Assembly (NCBI RefSeq): GCF_902833225.1
Contig: NZ_CADFEI010000032.1
Span: 1-62,574 of the forward strand
Source: Burkholderia sp. BCC1644
GTDB taxonomy: Bacteria > Pseudomonadota > Gammaproteobacteria > Burkholderiales > Burkholderiaceae
Length of the DNA: 62,574 nucleotides
Direction: 5' to 3'
Each line of letters begins with the position of its first letter. Position 1 is the stretch's first letter. Under the pieces are notes generated by a model. It had not been told where the DNA came from. It made no database searches and saw only the letters and a program-made list of their open reading frames with translations. The position numbers and the translations under genes were made by a program. This document shows positions 27,988 to 36,438 of this stretch, one piece after another.

Positions 27988-29439
27988 ATGCAAACCGTAT
28001 CGATGCTGATCGGCGGCGAACGCCGCCATTCGTCCAGCGGCGCGACCTTCGTGCGCCGTAACCCGCTCGACGGCGAAATCGCGTCCGAAGCGCCCGCGTG
28101 TACCGTCGACGATGCGCGCGCCGCAGCCGATGCGGCCGCCCGCGCGTTCCCCGGTTGGGCCGCGCTCGGTCCCGGCGCGCGCCGCGCGCTGCTGCTGAAG
28201 GCGGCCGCCGCGCTCGAAGCCAAGCACGACCAGTTCGTCGTCGCGATGGCGGCCGAGACGGGCGCGTCCGCGCTATGGGCCGGCTTCAACGTGCATCTTG
28301 CCGCGAGCGGGCTCGTCGAGGCCGCGTCGCTGACCACGCAGATCGGTGGCGAACTGATTCCTTCCGACGTGCCCGGTTCGCTCGCGATGGGCGTGCGGCA
28401 GCCGGCCGGCGTCGTGCTCGGCATCGCGCCGTGGAATGCGCCGGTGATCCTCGCGACGCGCGCGCTCGCGCTGCCGCTCGCGTGCGGCAACACGGTCGTG
28501 CTGAAAGGGTCGGAGCTGTGCCCGGTCACGCACGGGCTGATCGTCGAGGCGCTGCAGGAGGCCGGGCTGCCGCCGGGCGTCGTCAACTTCGTGACGAACG
28601 CGCCCGACGATGCAGGCGCCGTCGTCGATGCGCTGATCGCGCATCCGGCCGTGCGCCGCGTGAATTTCACGGGCTCGACGCGTGTCGGGCGGATCGTCGC
28701 CGAAGCGTGCGCGCGCCACCTGAAGCCGTCGGTGCTGGAGCTGGGCGGCAAGGCGCCGTTCGTCGTGCTCGACGATGCCGATCTCGACGCCGCGGTCGCG
28801 GCCGCCGCGTTCGGTGCGTTCGCGAATTCCGGGCAGATCTGCATGTCGACCGAGCGCATCGTCGTCGATGCGTCGATCGCCGATGCGTTCGTCGCGAAGC
28901 TCGCCGACAAGGCCGCATCGCTGCCGCTCGGCGATCCGCGCAACGGGCCCGTCGTGCTCGGCTCGCTGATCGACATGAAGGCCGTCGAGCGCTGCAACGC
29001 GCTGATCGACGATGCGCTCGCGCACGGCGCGACGCTGCTGTGCGGCGGCGAGGCCGACAGCACGTTGTTCCCGGCGACGCTGCTGGACCATGTGACGCCG
29101 GCGATGCGCATTTACGCGGAAGAATCGTTCGGCCCGGTGAAGGGCATCGTGCGCGTCGACGGCGAGGAGGCCGCGATCCGCTGCGCGAACGACAACGCGT
29201 TCGGGCTGTCGTCGGCCGTGTTCAGCCGCGACGTCGCGCGCGCGATGCGCGTCGCGGCGCGGATCGAATCGGGCATCTGCCACGTGAACGGCCCGACCGT
29301 GCACGATGAGGCACAGATGCCGTTCGGCGGCGTGAAGGACAGCGGCTTCGGCCATTTCGGCGGCCAGGCCGGCATCGCGGCGTTCACGGACCTGCGCTGG
29401 ATCACCGTGCAGACCGCACCGCGCCACTATCCGTTCTGA
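27988..29439 (+). CDS. Aldehyde dehydrogenase (benzaldehyde/vanillin-type)
   Basis: This 483-residue NAD(P)+ aldehyde dehydrogenase has the catalytic Cys285 in NSGQICMST, the general base Glu in LELGGKAP and the cofactor motif GSTRVGR. It resembles aromatic aldehyde dehydrogenases (salicylaldehyde, vanillin, benzaldehyde). Following benzoylformate decarboxylase, it should oxidise benzaldehyde to benzoate, like MdlD. GGAGA upstream of the ATG at 27988 supports the start; 30 bases separate it from mdlC and 14 from the next gene. Confidence 0.9.
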   Translation: MQTVSMLIGGERRHSSSGATFVRRNPLDGEIASEAPACTVDDARAAADAAARAFPGWAALGPGARRALLLKAAAALEAKHDQFVVAMAAETGASALWAGFNVHLAASGLVEAASLTTQIGGELIPSDVPGSLAMGVRQPAGVVLGIAPWNAPVILATRALALPLACGNTVVLKGSELCPVTHGLIVEALQEAGLPPGVVNFVTNAPDDAGAVVDALIAHPAVRRVNFTGSTRVGRIVAEACARHLKPSVLELGGKAPFVVLDDADLDAAVAAAAFGAFANSGQICMSTERIVVDASIADAFVAKLADKAASLPLGDPRNGPVVLGSLIDMKAVERCNALIDDALAHGATLLCGGEADSTLFPATLLDHVTPAMRIYAEESFGPVKGIVRVDGEEAAIRCANDNAFGLSSAVFSRDVARAMRVAARIESGICHVNGPTVHDEAQMPFGGVKDSGFGHFGGQAGIAAFTDLRWITVQTAPRHYPF

Positions 29440-29453
29440 CGAGGCCGACGACG

Positions 29454-30398
29454 ATGAAGATCGCGATTCTGGGCGCGGGCGCGATGGGCTCGCTATTCGG
29501 CGGGTTGCTCGCCGAGCGCGGCGAGGCCGTCACGCTGATCGACGTCAACGATGCGCATCTCGACGCGATCCGCCGCGACGGGCTGCGCATCGACGACGAT
29601 CGCGGCGAACGGCACATTCGCGCGTTGCAGGCCGTGCGGCCGGAAGCCGCGAATGCGGCCGCGACCGCGTCGACCGACACACCGTTCGACCTGCTGATCG
29701 TTTTCACCAAATCACTGCATACGCGCGCCGCGCTCGACGGCGTGCGCGCGCTGCTGAGCCCGCACACGTTCGTGCTGACGCTGCAGAACGGACTCGGCAA
29801 CGTCGAGACGCTGAACGCGTTCGTGCCGCTCGAGCGCATCCTGGTCGGCGTGACGACCTGGCCGGCCGACGCCGCGGGTCCTGCGCACGTGCGCTCGCAC
29901 GGCGCGGGCACGATCCGCATGATGACGGCCGACGGCGCGGCGCGCCCGTTCGCGAGCGCCGTGGCCGACGCGCTGTCGCACGCGGGACTCGCGTGCACGC
30001 TCGATGCCGACGTGTGGGCCGCGATATGGGAGAAGGTCGCGTTCAACGCGGCGCTCAACACGGTATGCGCGGCGACCGGCTGCTCGGTCGACCAGCTCGG
30101 CAATCATCACGACGGGCCGCGGCTCGCGCTCGCAATTGCCGCCGAGACGGCCGCCGTCGCGCGTGCGAAGGGCATCGCGGTCGATGGAGAACGCATCGCG
30201 CGCAACGTCGAGCATGCGATCCGCGAACATCGCGGCCATCGTCCGTCGATGCTGCAGGACGTGCTCGCGGGCCGCCGCACGGAAATCGACGCGATCGGCG
30301 GCAAGGTCGTGGCGGCCGCGCGCGAAACGGGCGTCGCGGTGCCGCATACCGAGACGATGCTCGCGCTCGTCCGGCTGATCGACGCGCGCACGGACTGA
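29454..30398 (+). CDS. Ketopantoate reductase-like protein (ApbA/PanE family)
   Basis: The 314-residue protein has the NADP-binding motif AILGAGAMGSLFGG at its N-terminus, the FTKSLHT and LTLQNGLGN segments, the WEKVAFNAALN motif with the catalytic-type Lys, and the RPSMLQDVLAGRRTEIDAI C-terminal motif typical of 2-dehydropantoate 2-reductases. It lies in the aromatic catabolic operon, 14 bases after the aldehyde dehydrogenase, so it may reduce (or oxidise) another 2-oxo or 2-hydroxy acid, for example benzoylformate/mandelate. That role is inferred from position alone. PanE in pantothenate synthesis is the alternative. Confidence 0.85.
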   Translation: MKIAILGAGAMGSLFGGLLAERGEAVTLIDVNDAHLDAIRRDGLRIDDDRGERHIRALQAVRPEAANAAATASTDTPFDLLIVFTKSLHTRAALDGVRALLSPHTFVLTLQNGLGNVETLNAFVPLERILVGVTTWPADAAGPAHVRSHGAGTIRMMTADGAARPFASAVADALSHAGLACTLDADVWAAIWEKVAFNAALNTVCAATGCSVDQLGNHHDGPRLALAIAAETAAVARAKGIAVDGERIARNVEHAIREHRGHRPSMLQDVLAGRRTEIDAIGGKVVAAARETGVAVPHTETMLALVRLIDARTD

Positions 30399-30572
30399 GC
30401 ATCAGGCCGGCGGCCGGCTTGCGCCGCATCACGACACGAAAAGCGCCGCGCACAGGCGCAGGATCGAGACGAACCGGGCAGGATGCCGGCGCCGCTACGT
30501 CGACGCCGGCCGACCGCGCGGCACGAGATCCGGGCACGCGCCGCTGCGCCAGCCCGAGCAACTGGAGACGCC

Positions 30573-30656
30573 ATGAAAGTCATCGAATGCCGTTGTCTTG
30601 CCGCGCGCGGTTCGCGCACGTTGCCGCCGCCGCGCGGTGCACGGGAGGCCGCATGA
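30573..30656 (+). CDS. 27-residue coupled leader ORF before the MFS gene
   Basis: A small open frame starts at ATG 30573 with GGAGACGCC immediately upstream and encodes 27 residues beginning MKVIECRCLAARGSR. Its TGA (30654-30656) overlaps the start codon of the MFS gene (30653-30655), a common coupling arrangement. It may be a real leader peptide whose translation opens the MFS start, or the 5' stump of a deleted gene. I recognise no family. Confidence 0.5.
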   Translation: MKVIECRCLAARGSRTLPPPRGAREAA

Positions 30657-32050
30657 GCACGCGCGACGGATTGCCGCCGCCGTCGATCGACATCGGCGCG
30701 ACGCTCGACGACGGGCCGTTCACGACGATGCAGCGCTGCGTGGTGCTGCTCGCCGCGCTCGCGATCGTGCTCGACGGCTTCGACGGCCAGTTGATCGGTT
30801 TCGCGATTCCGGTGCTGATCCGCGAATGGGGCATCACGCGCGGCGCGTTCGCGCCGGCCGTCGCGGCCGGGCTGATCGGGATGGGTATCGGCAGCGCGTG
30901 CGCGGGGATCGTCGCGGACCGCTTCGGCCGCCGCCAGGCGGTGATCGGCAGCGTGTTCCTGTTCGGTATCGCGACCTGCGCGATCGGCTTCGCGCCCGAC
31001 GTCGCGGCGATCGCGATATTGCGCTTCTTCGCGGGACTCGGGATCGGCGGCGCGCTGCCGACGGCCACGACGATGACGGCCGAATACACGCCGGCGCGGC
31101 GCCGCACGATGATGGTGACGGCGACGATCGTCTGCGTGCCGCTCGGCGGGATGCTGGCCGGCCTGTTCGCGCACGAGGTGCTGCCGCGTTATGGCTGGCG
31201 CGGGCTGTTCTTCGCGGGCGGTGCGCTGCCGCTCGTGCTCGGCTTCTTGCTCGTGCGCGCGCTGCCGGAATCGCCGCGCTATCTCGCGCGGCGCCCCGCG
31301 CGCTGGCCGGAACTCGGCGCGCTGCTCGCCAGGATGCAGCGGCCGGTCGCGCCGGGCACCGTGTTCACCGACATGAAGGACGCACGCGCGGCCGGCGGCC
31401 GCGGCGGCTTCGGCGCGCTGTTCGAGCGCGGTCAGGCACGCGACACGATCGCGTTGTGGTGCGCGTTCTTCATGTGCCTGCTCGCCGTGTATGCGGCGTT
31501 CAGCTGGCTGCCCACGATGCTCGCGGCGAGCGGGTTGAGCGTGTCGGTCGCGGGGGCGGGGCTTACCGCGTACAACCTCGGCGGCGTGATCGGCGCGCTG
31601 CTGTGCGCATGGGCGATCGCGCATGCCGGGTCGCGCTGGCCGCTCGCGCTGTGCAGCATCGGCGGTGCGGTGAGCGCGGTGTGGCTGATGGGCGTCGATG
31701 CGAGCCGCCATACGAGCTGGCTGATCGTCGGGCTCGGCCTGCACGGGCTGTTCGTCAACGCGGTGCAGTCGACGATGTATGCGCTCTGCGCGTACATCTA
31801 TCCGACCGCCGTGCGCGCGACGGGCACCGCGAGCGCGCTCGCGTTCGGCCGGCTCGGCGCGATCCTCAGCGCGTTCGCGGGCGCGATCGTGATCACGACG
31901 GGCGGCGCCACGGCCTATCTGACGATGCTGGCGATCGCGATGGGAATTGTCTGCGTCGCGCTGCTCGTCGTGCGACGGCATATCCCGCGACTGTCACGTG
32001 CGGCAGCGCAGCCGCGCGAAGGGGAGGAGCTGGCCCGCACGTCGTCGTGA
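30653..32050 (+). CDS. MFS transporter, aromatic acid:H+ symporter family
   Basis: This 465-residue protein has about 12 helices and the family motifs DGFDGQLIGFAIPVL in helix 1, GIVADRFGRRQAVI after helix 2 and FAGLGIGGALPTATTM in helix 4, all typical of AAHS permeases (PcaK, BenK). The Asp residues in DGFDGQ are required for transport in that family. It probably imports benzoylformate, mandelate or benzoate for the enzymes upstream. GGGAGG precedes the ATG at 30653. The gene ends 20 bases from the convergent kynA with no visible terminator. Confidence 0.9.
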   Translation: MSTRDGLPPPSIDIGATLDDGPFTTMQRCVVLLAALAIVLDGFDGQLIGFAIPVLIREWGITRGAFAPAVAAGLIGMGIGSACAGIVADRFGRRQAVIGSVFLFGIATCAIGFAPDVAAIAILRFFAGLGIGGALPTATTMTAEYTPARRRTMMVTATIVCVPLGGMLAGLFAHEVLPRYGWRGLFFAGGALPLVLGFLLVRALPESPRYLARRPARWPELGALLARMQRPVAPGTVFTDMKDARAAGGRGGFGALFERGQARDTIALWCAFFMCLLAVYAAFSWLPTMLAASGLSVSVAGAGLTAYNLGGVIGALLCAWAIAHAGSRWPLALCSIGGAVSAVWLMGVDASRHTSWLIVGLGLHGLFVNAVQSTMYALCAYIYPTAVRATGTASALAFGRLGAILSAFAGAIVITTGGATAYLTMLAIAMGIVCVALLVVRRHIPRLSRAAAQPREGEELARTSS

Positions 32051-32070
32051 CGGCGGGCGCATGACGTGCG

Positions 32071-33012
32071 TTACAGCGTGGTGCGCACGTGCCAGAGCTC
32101 GGGGAACAGCACGACGTCGAGCATCTTGCGCAGGTACGGCGCGCCGCTCGTGCCGCCGGTGCCCTGCTTGAAGCCGATGATGCGCTCGACGGTCGTCACG
32201 TGACGGAAGCGCCACTGGCGGAACGCGTCTTCGAGGTCGACGAGTTCCTCGGCCATCTCGTACAGCTCCCAGTGCTGCTGCGGGTGGCGATAGACCTCGA
32301 GCCACGCGGCTTCGACCGTTTCGTCGTGGCGCGTCGGCTGCGTCCAGTCGCGATCGAGCCGTTCCGGCGCGATCGGGAACCCGCGCCGCGCGAGCAGACG
32401 CACGACTTCGTCGTAGAACGACGGCGCTTCGAGCGTCGCGCGCACCTGTTCGAGGATGTCGGGCCGGTGCGCGTGCGGCTGCAGCATCTGCACGTTCTTG
32501 TTGCCGAGCAGGAATTCGAGCTGGCGATACTGGTACGACTGGAAGCCCGACGACTGGCCGAGATACGGGCGCATCGCCGAGTATTCGGACGGCGTCATCG
32601 TCGACAGCACGCTCCACGCCTGCACCAGCTGCTCGAGGATGCGCGACACGCGCGCGAGCATCTTGAATGCGGGCGGCAGCGCGTCGGTGCGCACCGCGTC
32701 GAGTGCGCCGCGCAGTTCGAACAGCGCGAGCTTCATCCACAGCTCGCTCGTCTGATGCTGGATGATGAACAGCATCTCGTTGTGATCGGGCGACAGCGGA
32801 TGCTGTGCATCGAGGATCGAATTCAGCGACAGGTAGTCGCCGTAGCTCATCGACTTCGAGAAATCGAGTTGCGCGTTGTGCCAGCCGGCATCGCCGGGCA
32901 CGTGCGGCGCTTCGTGCGCGGCCTGTGCCGGTTGTGCGGCGCGTGCGCCCGAGAACGGGCAACCCGCCGGCGCGTCGCCGCCGCCGGGTGGCTGCATATG
33001 ACCAGAATTCAC
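32071..33012 (-). CDS. kynA: Tryptophan 2,3-dioxygenase
   Basis: This heme enzyme opens the indole ring of L-tryptophan with O2 to N-formylkynurenine, the first step of the kynurenine pathway. Family segments seen are SMSYGDYLSLN, HNEMLFIIQHQTSELWMKL, SSGFQSYQYR, the proximal-heme-His region WRFRHVTTVERIIGFKQGTGGTSG (shortened here: RFRHVTTVERI and KQGTGGTSG) and the C-terminal LFPELWHVRT. I chose GTG at 33012 because GGAG lies 6 bases upstream; an ATG at 32997 (MQPPGG, the form usual in relatives) is the alternative and has no good ribosome site. The first 40 residues are Pro/Ala-rich. Last gene of kynBUA. Confidence 0.93.
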   Translation of the reverse strand: MNSGHMQPPGGGDAPAGCPFSGARAAQPAQAAHEAPHVPGDAGWHNAQLDFSKSMSYGDYLSLNSILDAQHPLSPDHNEMLFIIQHQTSELWMKLALFELRGALDAVRTDALPPAFKMLARVSRILEQLVQAWSVLSTMTPSEYSAMRPYLGQSSGFQSYQYRQLEFLLGNKNVQMLQPHAHRPDILEQVRATLEAPSFYDEVVRLLARRGFPIAPERLDRDWTQPTRHDETVEAAWLEVYRHPQQHWELYEMAEELVDLEDAFRQWRFRHVTTVERIIGFKQGTGGTSGAPYLRKMLDVVLFPELWHVRTTL

Positions 33013-33086
33013 GACTATCTCCAGATTTGAATGACGGGGCGCGGCGCGCGATCCGCGTGACTGCGGCGCGCGCCGGGCAAAACCGG

Positions 33087-34340
33087 TCAGGTCACCGCGC
33101 CGCGTTCGGCGAACTCGGGTGCCTTCCACGCGTCGGTGGCGAGGATGTCGCGCAGCGTTTCGACGGCATCCCACACGTCGGCGAAGCGCGTATAAAGCGG
33201 CGTGAAGCCGAAGCGCAGCACGTACGGCTCGCGGTAGTCGCCGATCACGCCGCGCGCGATCAGCGCCTGCATCACTTCGTAGCCGTGCGGATGCTCGAAG
33301 CTCGCCTGCGAGCCGCGCTGGTGATGCGCGCGCGGCGTGACGAGCTTCAGCGACAAGCCTGCGCAGCGCGCTTCGACGAGCGCGATGAACGCATCGGTCA
33401 GCGCGAGCGACTTGCGGCGGATCGCGTGCATGTCGGTCTGCAGGAACACGTCGAGCCCGCATTCGACCATCGACATCGACACGATCGGCTGCGTGCCGCA
33501 CAGGAAGCGCGCGATGCCCGGATCGGGTGCGAAGGCCGGCTGCATCGCGAACGGCGCGCGGTGGCCCCACCAGCCGGACAGCGGCTGCGAGAAATGTGCG
33601 AGATGGCGCTGCGGCACCCACACGAACGCGGGCGAGCCGGGGCCGCCGTTCAGGTACTTGTACGTGCAGCCGACCGCGCCGTCGGCGCGCGCGCCGTTCA
33701 GGTCGACCGGCACTGCGCCGGCCGAGTGCGCGAGATCCCACAGCATCAGCGCGCCCGAGTCGTGCACGAGTTGCGTGACGGCCGGCATGTCGTGCATGTA
33801 GCCGGTACGGTAGTTCACGTGCGTGATCATCGCGACGGCCGTGTCCGCGCCGAGCGCGGCCGGCAGGTCGGCCGGATCGTCGATCAGGCGCAGCTCGTAG
33901 TCGCCGCCGAGCTGTTCGATCAACCCTTGCGCGATATACAGGTCGGTCGGGAAATTCGAGCGTTCCGACACGATCACGCGGCGCTCCGGTGCGCGCTCGG
34001 CCTGGTGGCGCAGCATCGCCGACAGCAGCTTGAACAGGTTGATCGAGATGGTATCGGTGACGACCGTTTCGCCGGGCGCGCCGCCGATCAGCGTCGCGAG
34101 CTTGTCGCCGAGACGGCGCGGCAATGCGAACCAGCCGGCCGTGTTCCAGCTGCGGATCAGGCCTTCGCCCCATTCGGCGCCGATCACCTGCTGCGCGCGG
34201 GCGGCCGACGCGCTCGGCTGCGCGCCGAGCGAGTTGCCGTCGAGGTAGATCACGCCGTCGGGCAGCGAGAACTGGTCGCGCAGCGGGGCAAGCGGGTCGT
34301 CGCGGTCGAGTGCGAGCGCGTCTTCACGGGTCTTGATCAT
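33087..34340 (-). CDS. kynU: Kynureninase
   Basis: The 417-residue PLP enzyme hydrolyses L-kynurenine to anthranilate and L-alanine. The cofactor lysine lies in GCTYKYLNGGPG, and LDGNSLGAQP, DLAHSAGAVP and the STRFP-like C-terminal part are typical. It sits between kynB and kynA, 25 and 74 bases away, completing the three-step route from tryptophan to anthranilate. The start ATG at 34340 precedes the first conserved block. Confidence 0.95.
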   Translation of the reverse strand: MIKTREDALALDRDDPLAPLRDQFSLPDGVIYLDGNSLGAQPSASAARAQQVIGAEWGEGLIRSWNTAGWFALPRRLGDKLATLIGGAPGETVVTDTISINLFKLLSAMLRHQAERAPERRVIVSERSNFPTDLYIAQGLIEQLGGDYELRLIDDPADLPAALGADTAVAMITHVNYRTGYMHDMPAVTQLVHDSGALMLWDLAHSAGAVPVDLNGARADGAVGCTYKYLNGGPGSPAFVWVPQRHLAHFSQPLSGWWGHRAPFAMQPAFAPDPGIARFLCGTQPIVSMSMVECGLDVFLQTDMHAIRRKSLALTDAFIALVEARCAGLSLKLVTPRAHHQRGSQASFEHPHGYEVMQALIARGVIGDYREPYVLRFGFTPLYTRFADVWDAVETLRDILATDAWKAPEFAERGAVT

Positions 34341-34365
34341 GATGTGGGGTCGTTAGTCGGGGTAA

Positions 34366-35007
34366 TCAGGAAGCACGCGCGGGCAGCGCGCGCAGCACCG
34401 CGCGCACGGGACTCGCGTCGAGCGTCGCGAACTTCAGCGGCAGTGCGATCAGTTCGTAGTCGCCGGGCGGCACGTCGTCGAGCACGATGCCTTCGAGGAT
34501 CGCCATCCGGTGCGCGCGCACGCGGTGATGCGCATCCATCGTCTTCGATTCCTGCGGGTCGAGCGACGGCGTATCGATGCCGATCAGCTTCACGCCGCGG
34601 GCGGCGAGCAGGTCGACGGTCTCGGGCGCGACCGCGCAGAAATGGCTGTCCCACTGCTCGACGCTGGCGCGCGCGTAGGTGCGCAGCAGCACGCGCGGCG
34701 GCACTTCGTCGAGCGCGGCCGCGATGTCGGCCGGCTGCACGACGGGCGATGCGCCGATGCAATGGATCACGCGGCACGGGCCGAGATAGGTATCGAGCGG
34801 CACGGCGCCGATCGGCGCACCGTCGGCGTCGTAATGCAGCGGCGCGTCGCAGTGCGCGCCGGTGTGCGGCGACAGCGTCAGGCGCGCGACGTTGACCGGC
34901 GAGCCGGCCTCCATCCGCCACACGCGTTCGACGGAAACCGGCGTATCGCCCGGCCACACGGGGGTGGCGGGGCTGACAGGCGGCGAGATGTCCCAGAGTG
35001 TGTCCAT
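34366..35007 (-). CDS. kynB: Kynurenine formamidase (cyclase-family)
   Basis: The 213-residue metal-dependent amidase removes formate from N-formylkynurenine. The motif HTGAHCDAP (H48, H52, D54) binds the metal pair, and WDISPPVSPATPVWPGD near the N-terminus is characteristic of bacterial KynB. It is the first gene of the leftward kynBUA operon. The start at 35007 was chosen because family similarity begins there; the open frame upstream overlaps the divergent regulatory region. Confidence 0.95.
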   Translation of the reverse strand: MDTLWDISPPVSPATPVWPGDTPVSVERVWRMEAGSPVNVARLTLSPHTGAHCDAPLHYDADGAPIGAVPLDTYLGPCRVIHCIGASPVVQPADIAAALDEVPPRVLLRTYARASVEQWDSHFCAVAPETVDLLAARGVKLIGIDTPSLDPQESKTMDAHHRVRAHRMAILEGIVLDDVPPGDYELIALPLKFATLDASPVRAVLRALPARAS

Positions 35008-35022
35008 GGCATGACGAATCGG

Positions 35023-35116
35023 TGAGTCGATCCTTCGAATGATAGGTGGACGCTCGCAGAAAGTGCTTGCGAAATAAACATGGACAATCCACCAGATTGG
35101 CAGATAATTCGACTCA
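35023..35116. promoter_or_regulatory. Nested inverted repeats in the kynB-kynR divergent promoter
   Basis: TGAGTCGA (35023-35030) pairs with TCGACTCA (35109-35116), and GGTGGA (35045-35050) pairs with TCCACC (35088-35093). Both dyads share a centre near 35069. A further TCGAAT/ATTCGA pair occurs at 35035-35040 and 35107-35112. Extended, multiply repeated sites suit Lrp-type octamers, so this is a likely KynR-binding region controlling both directions. Confidence 0.5.
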
Positions 35117-35137
35117 GAGGGAAAACGGGGACCATAA

Positions 35138-35638
35138 ATGCACGCGATCACGCTCGATGCCACCGACTGCCGGATTCTGGCGGTACTGCAGGAGGAGGGC
35201 AGAATCAGCAATCTCGACCTGGCGGAACGGATTTCGCTTTCGCCATCCGCTTGCCTGCGCCGCATGCGCCTGCTCGAGGAGCAGGGTGTGATCGAGCACT
35301 ATCGCGCGTGCCTGAGCCGCGAGAAGCTCGGCTTCGAGCTCGAGGCATTCGTGCAGGTGTCGATGCGCAACGAAGAGAATCAATGGCACGAGCGCTTCGC
35401 GGAAGCGCTGCGCGAATGGCCGGAGGTGGTCGGCGCGTTCGTCGTGACGGGCGAGAGCCACTATCTGCTGCGCGTGCTCGCGCACAACCTCAAGCACTAT
35501 TCGGATTTCGTGCTGAACCGGCTCTACAAGGCGCCGGGCGTGATGGACATCCGTTCGAACATCGTGCTGCAGACGCTGAAGGATGAAGCCGGCGCGCCGG
35601 TCGGGCTGGCGCGCACGGGAGCGATCAAAGCGGTGTAA
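35138..35638 (+). CDS. kynR: Lrp/AsnC-family regulator of the kynurenine operon
   Basis: This 166-residue protein has an N-terminal helix-turn-helix (RISNLDLAERISLSPSACLR) and a C-terminal RAM ligand domain. KynR, an Lrp-type protein next to kynBUA in Pseudomonas and Burkholderia, activates the operon in response to kynurenine. The same divergent layout is seen here, 130 bases from kynB. Its 3' end overlaps the convergent flavin reductase gene by 14 bases. Confidence 0.88.
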   Translation: MHAITLDATDCRILAVLQEEGRISNLDLAERISLSPSACLRRMRLLEEQGVIEHYRACLSREKLGFELEAFVQVSMRNEENQWHERFAEALREWPEVVGAFVVTGESHYLLRVLAHNLKHYSDFVLNRLYKAPGVMDIRSNIVLQTLKDEAGAPVGLARTGAIKAV

Positions 35639-36134
35639 GGCCGTGGAAGCCGCCGCCGTGGAAGACGAGCGGCGGGGCCGTGTCCGATACCGCGCGCACG
35701 CCGCAGCGTTCGACTTCGCCGACGAAGATCACGTGGTCGCCTTCATCGTAGCGGCTGCGGTTGTGGCATTCGAACCACGCGAGCGCACCGTCGAGCACGG
35801 GCATCCCCGAGTTGCCGGCCGCATGCGCGATCCCTTCGAAGCGGTCGCCCTTGTAGGTCGAGAAGCGCTTGCACAGGTCGAGCTGCGAGGCCGCGAGCAC
35901 GTTCACCACGTAATGGCTGTTGCCGCGGAACACGGGCGTCGACGCCGATTTGTGCGCAAGGCTCCACAGCACGAGCGGCGGGTTGAGCGAAACCGAGTTG
36001 AACGAGCTGGCGGTGATGCCGATCAGCTGCCCGGACGGCGCGCGCGTCGTGATCACCGTCACGCCCGTCGCGAACTGGCCGAGTGCTTGCCGGAAGGCGG
36101 CCGCGTCGAAATCCGGCGGGTTGGCGCGGCTCAT
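35625..36134 (-). CDS. Flavin reductase-like protein (FMN-binding split barrel)
   Basis: The 169-residue protein has the flavin-reductase segments FATGVTVITTR, GITASSFNSVSLNPPLV and the C-terminal DHVIFVGEVERC. Such proteins reduce FMN or FAD with NAD(P)H, commonly for a two-component monooxygenase. No monooxygenase partner is adjacent, so its role is open. I chose the ATG at 36134 by similarity. It converges on kynR with a 14-base overlap of coding ends. Confidence 0.85.
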   Translation of the reverse strand: MSRANPPDFDAAAFRQALGQFATGVTVITTRAPSGQLIGITASSFNSVSLNPPLVLWSLAHKSASTPVFRGNSHYVVNVLAASQLDLCKRFSTYKGDRFEGIAHAAGNSGMPVLDGALAWFECHNRSRYDEGDHVIFVGEVERCGVRAVSDTAPPLVFHGGGFHGLTPL

Positions 36135-36438
36135 CGGGCCACCATCGGGAACGAGACGGGCAGGCGCGGCGCGACGCGGGTGGGGCGGGCACGGCGGACG
36201 AAAGGCGACAAGGCGGTCGATTGGGAAGGGGTGCGCATGGCCCGATTTTAGCGGAATCGGGGCGGTCGAGCCCGGCCGGACGGTGCATTGCGGGGGCAGG
36301 GTGGCGTAGCGAACACTGCGGCGCGCTGCCGGATGTGCCACTTGGCCTGGCCGGCCCGGCCGTTCTGTCGCGTTTTTTGTGCGGCGCCGCCGCGCTTCCC
36401 TGCGCCGCCACCCCCCCCATCTGCCGTCGATCCCCGCG
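36135..36438. other. 304-bp gap upstream of the flavin reductase gene
   Basis: No gene is supported. The stretch holds the flavin reductase promoter region on the minus strand, a T6 run (36373-36378) and a C8 homopolymer (36411-36418), both prone to slippage. No convincing terminator for the membrane-protein gene ending at 36439 was found. Confidence 0.4.

Noticed and set aside
36373..36378. Rho-independent terminator at the T6 run
   Set aside because: The preceding GC-rich stem is separated from the T-run by about ten bases and no rightward gene ends there.
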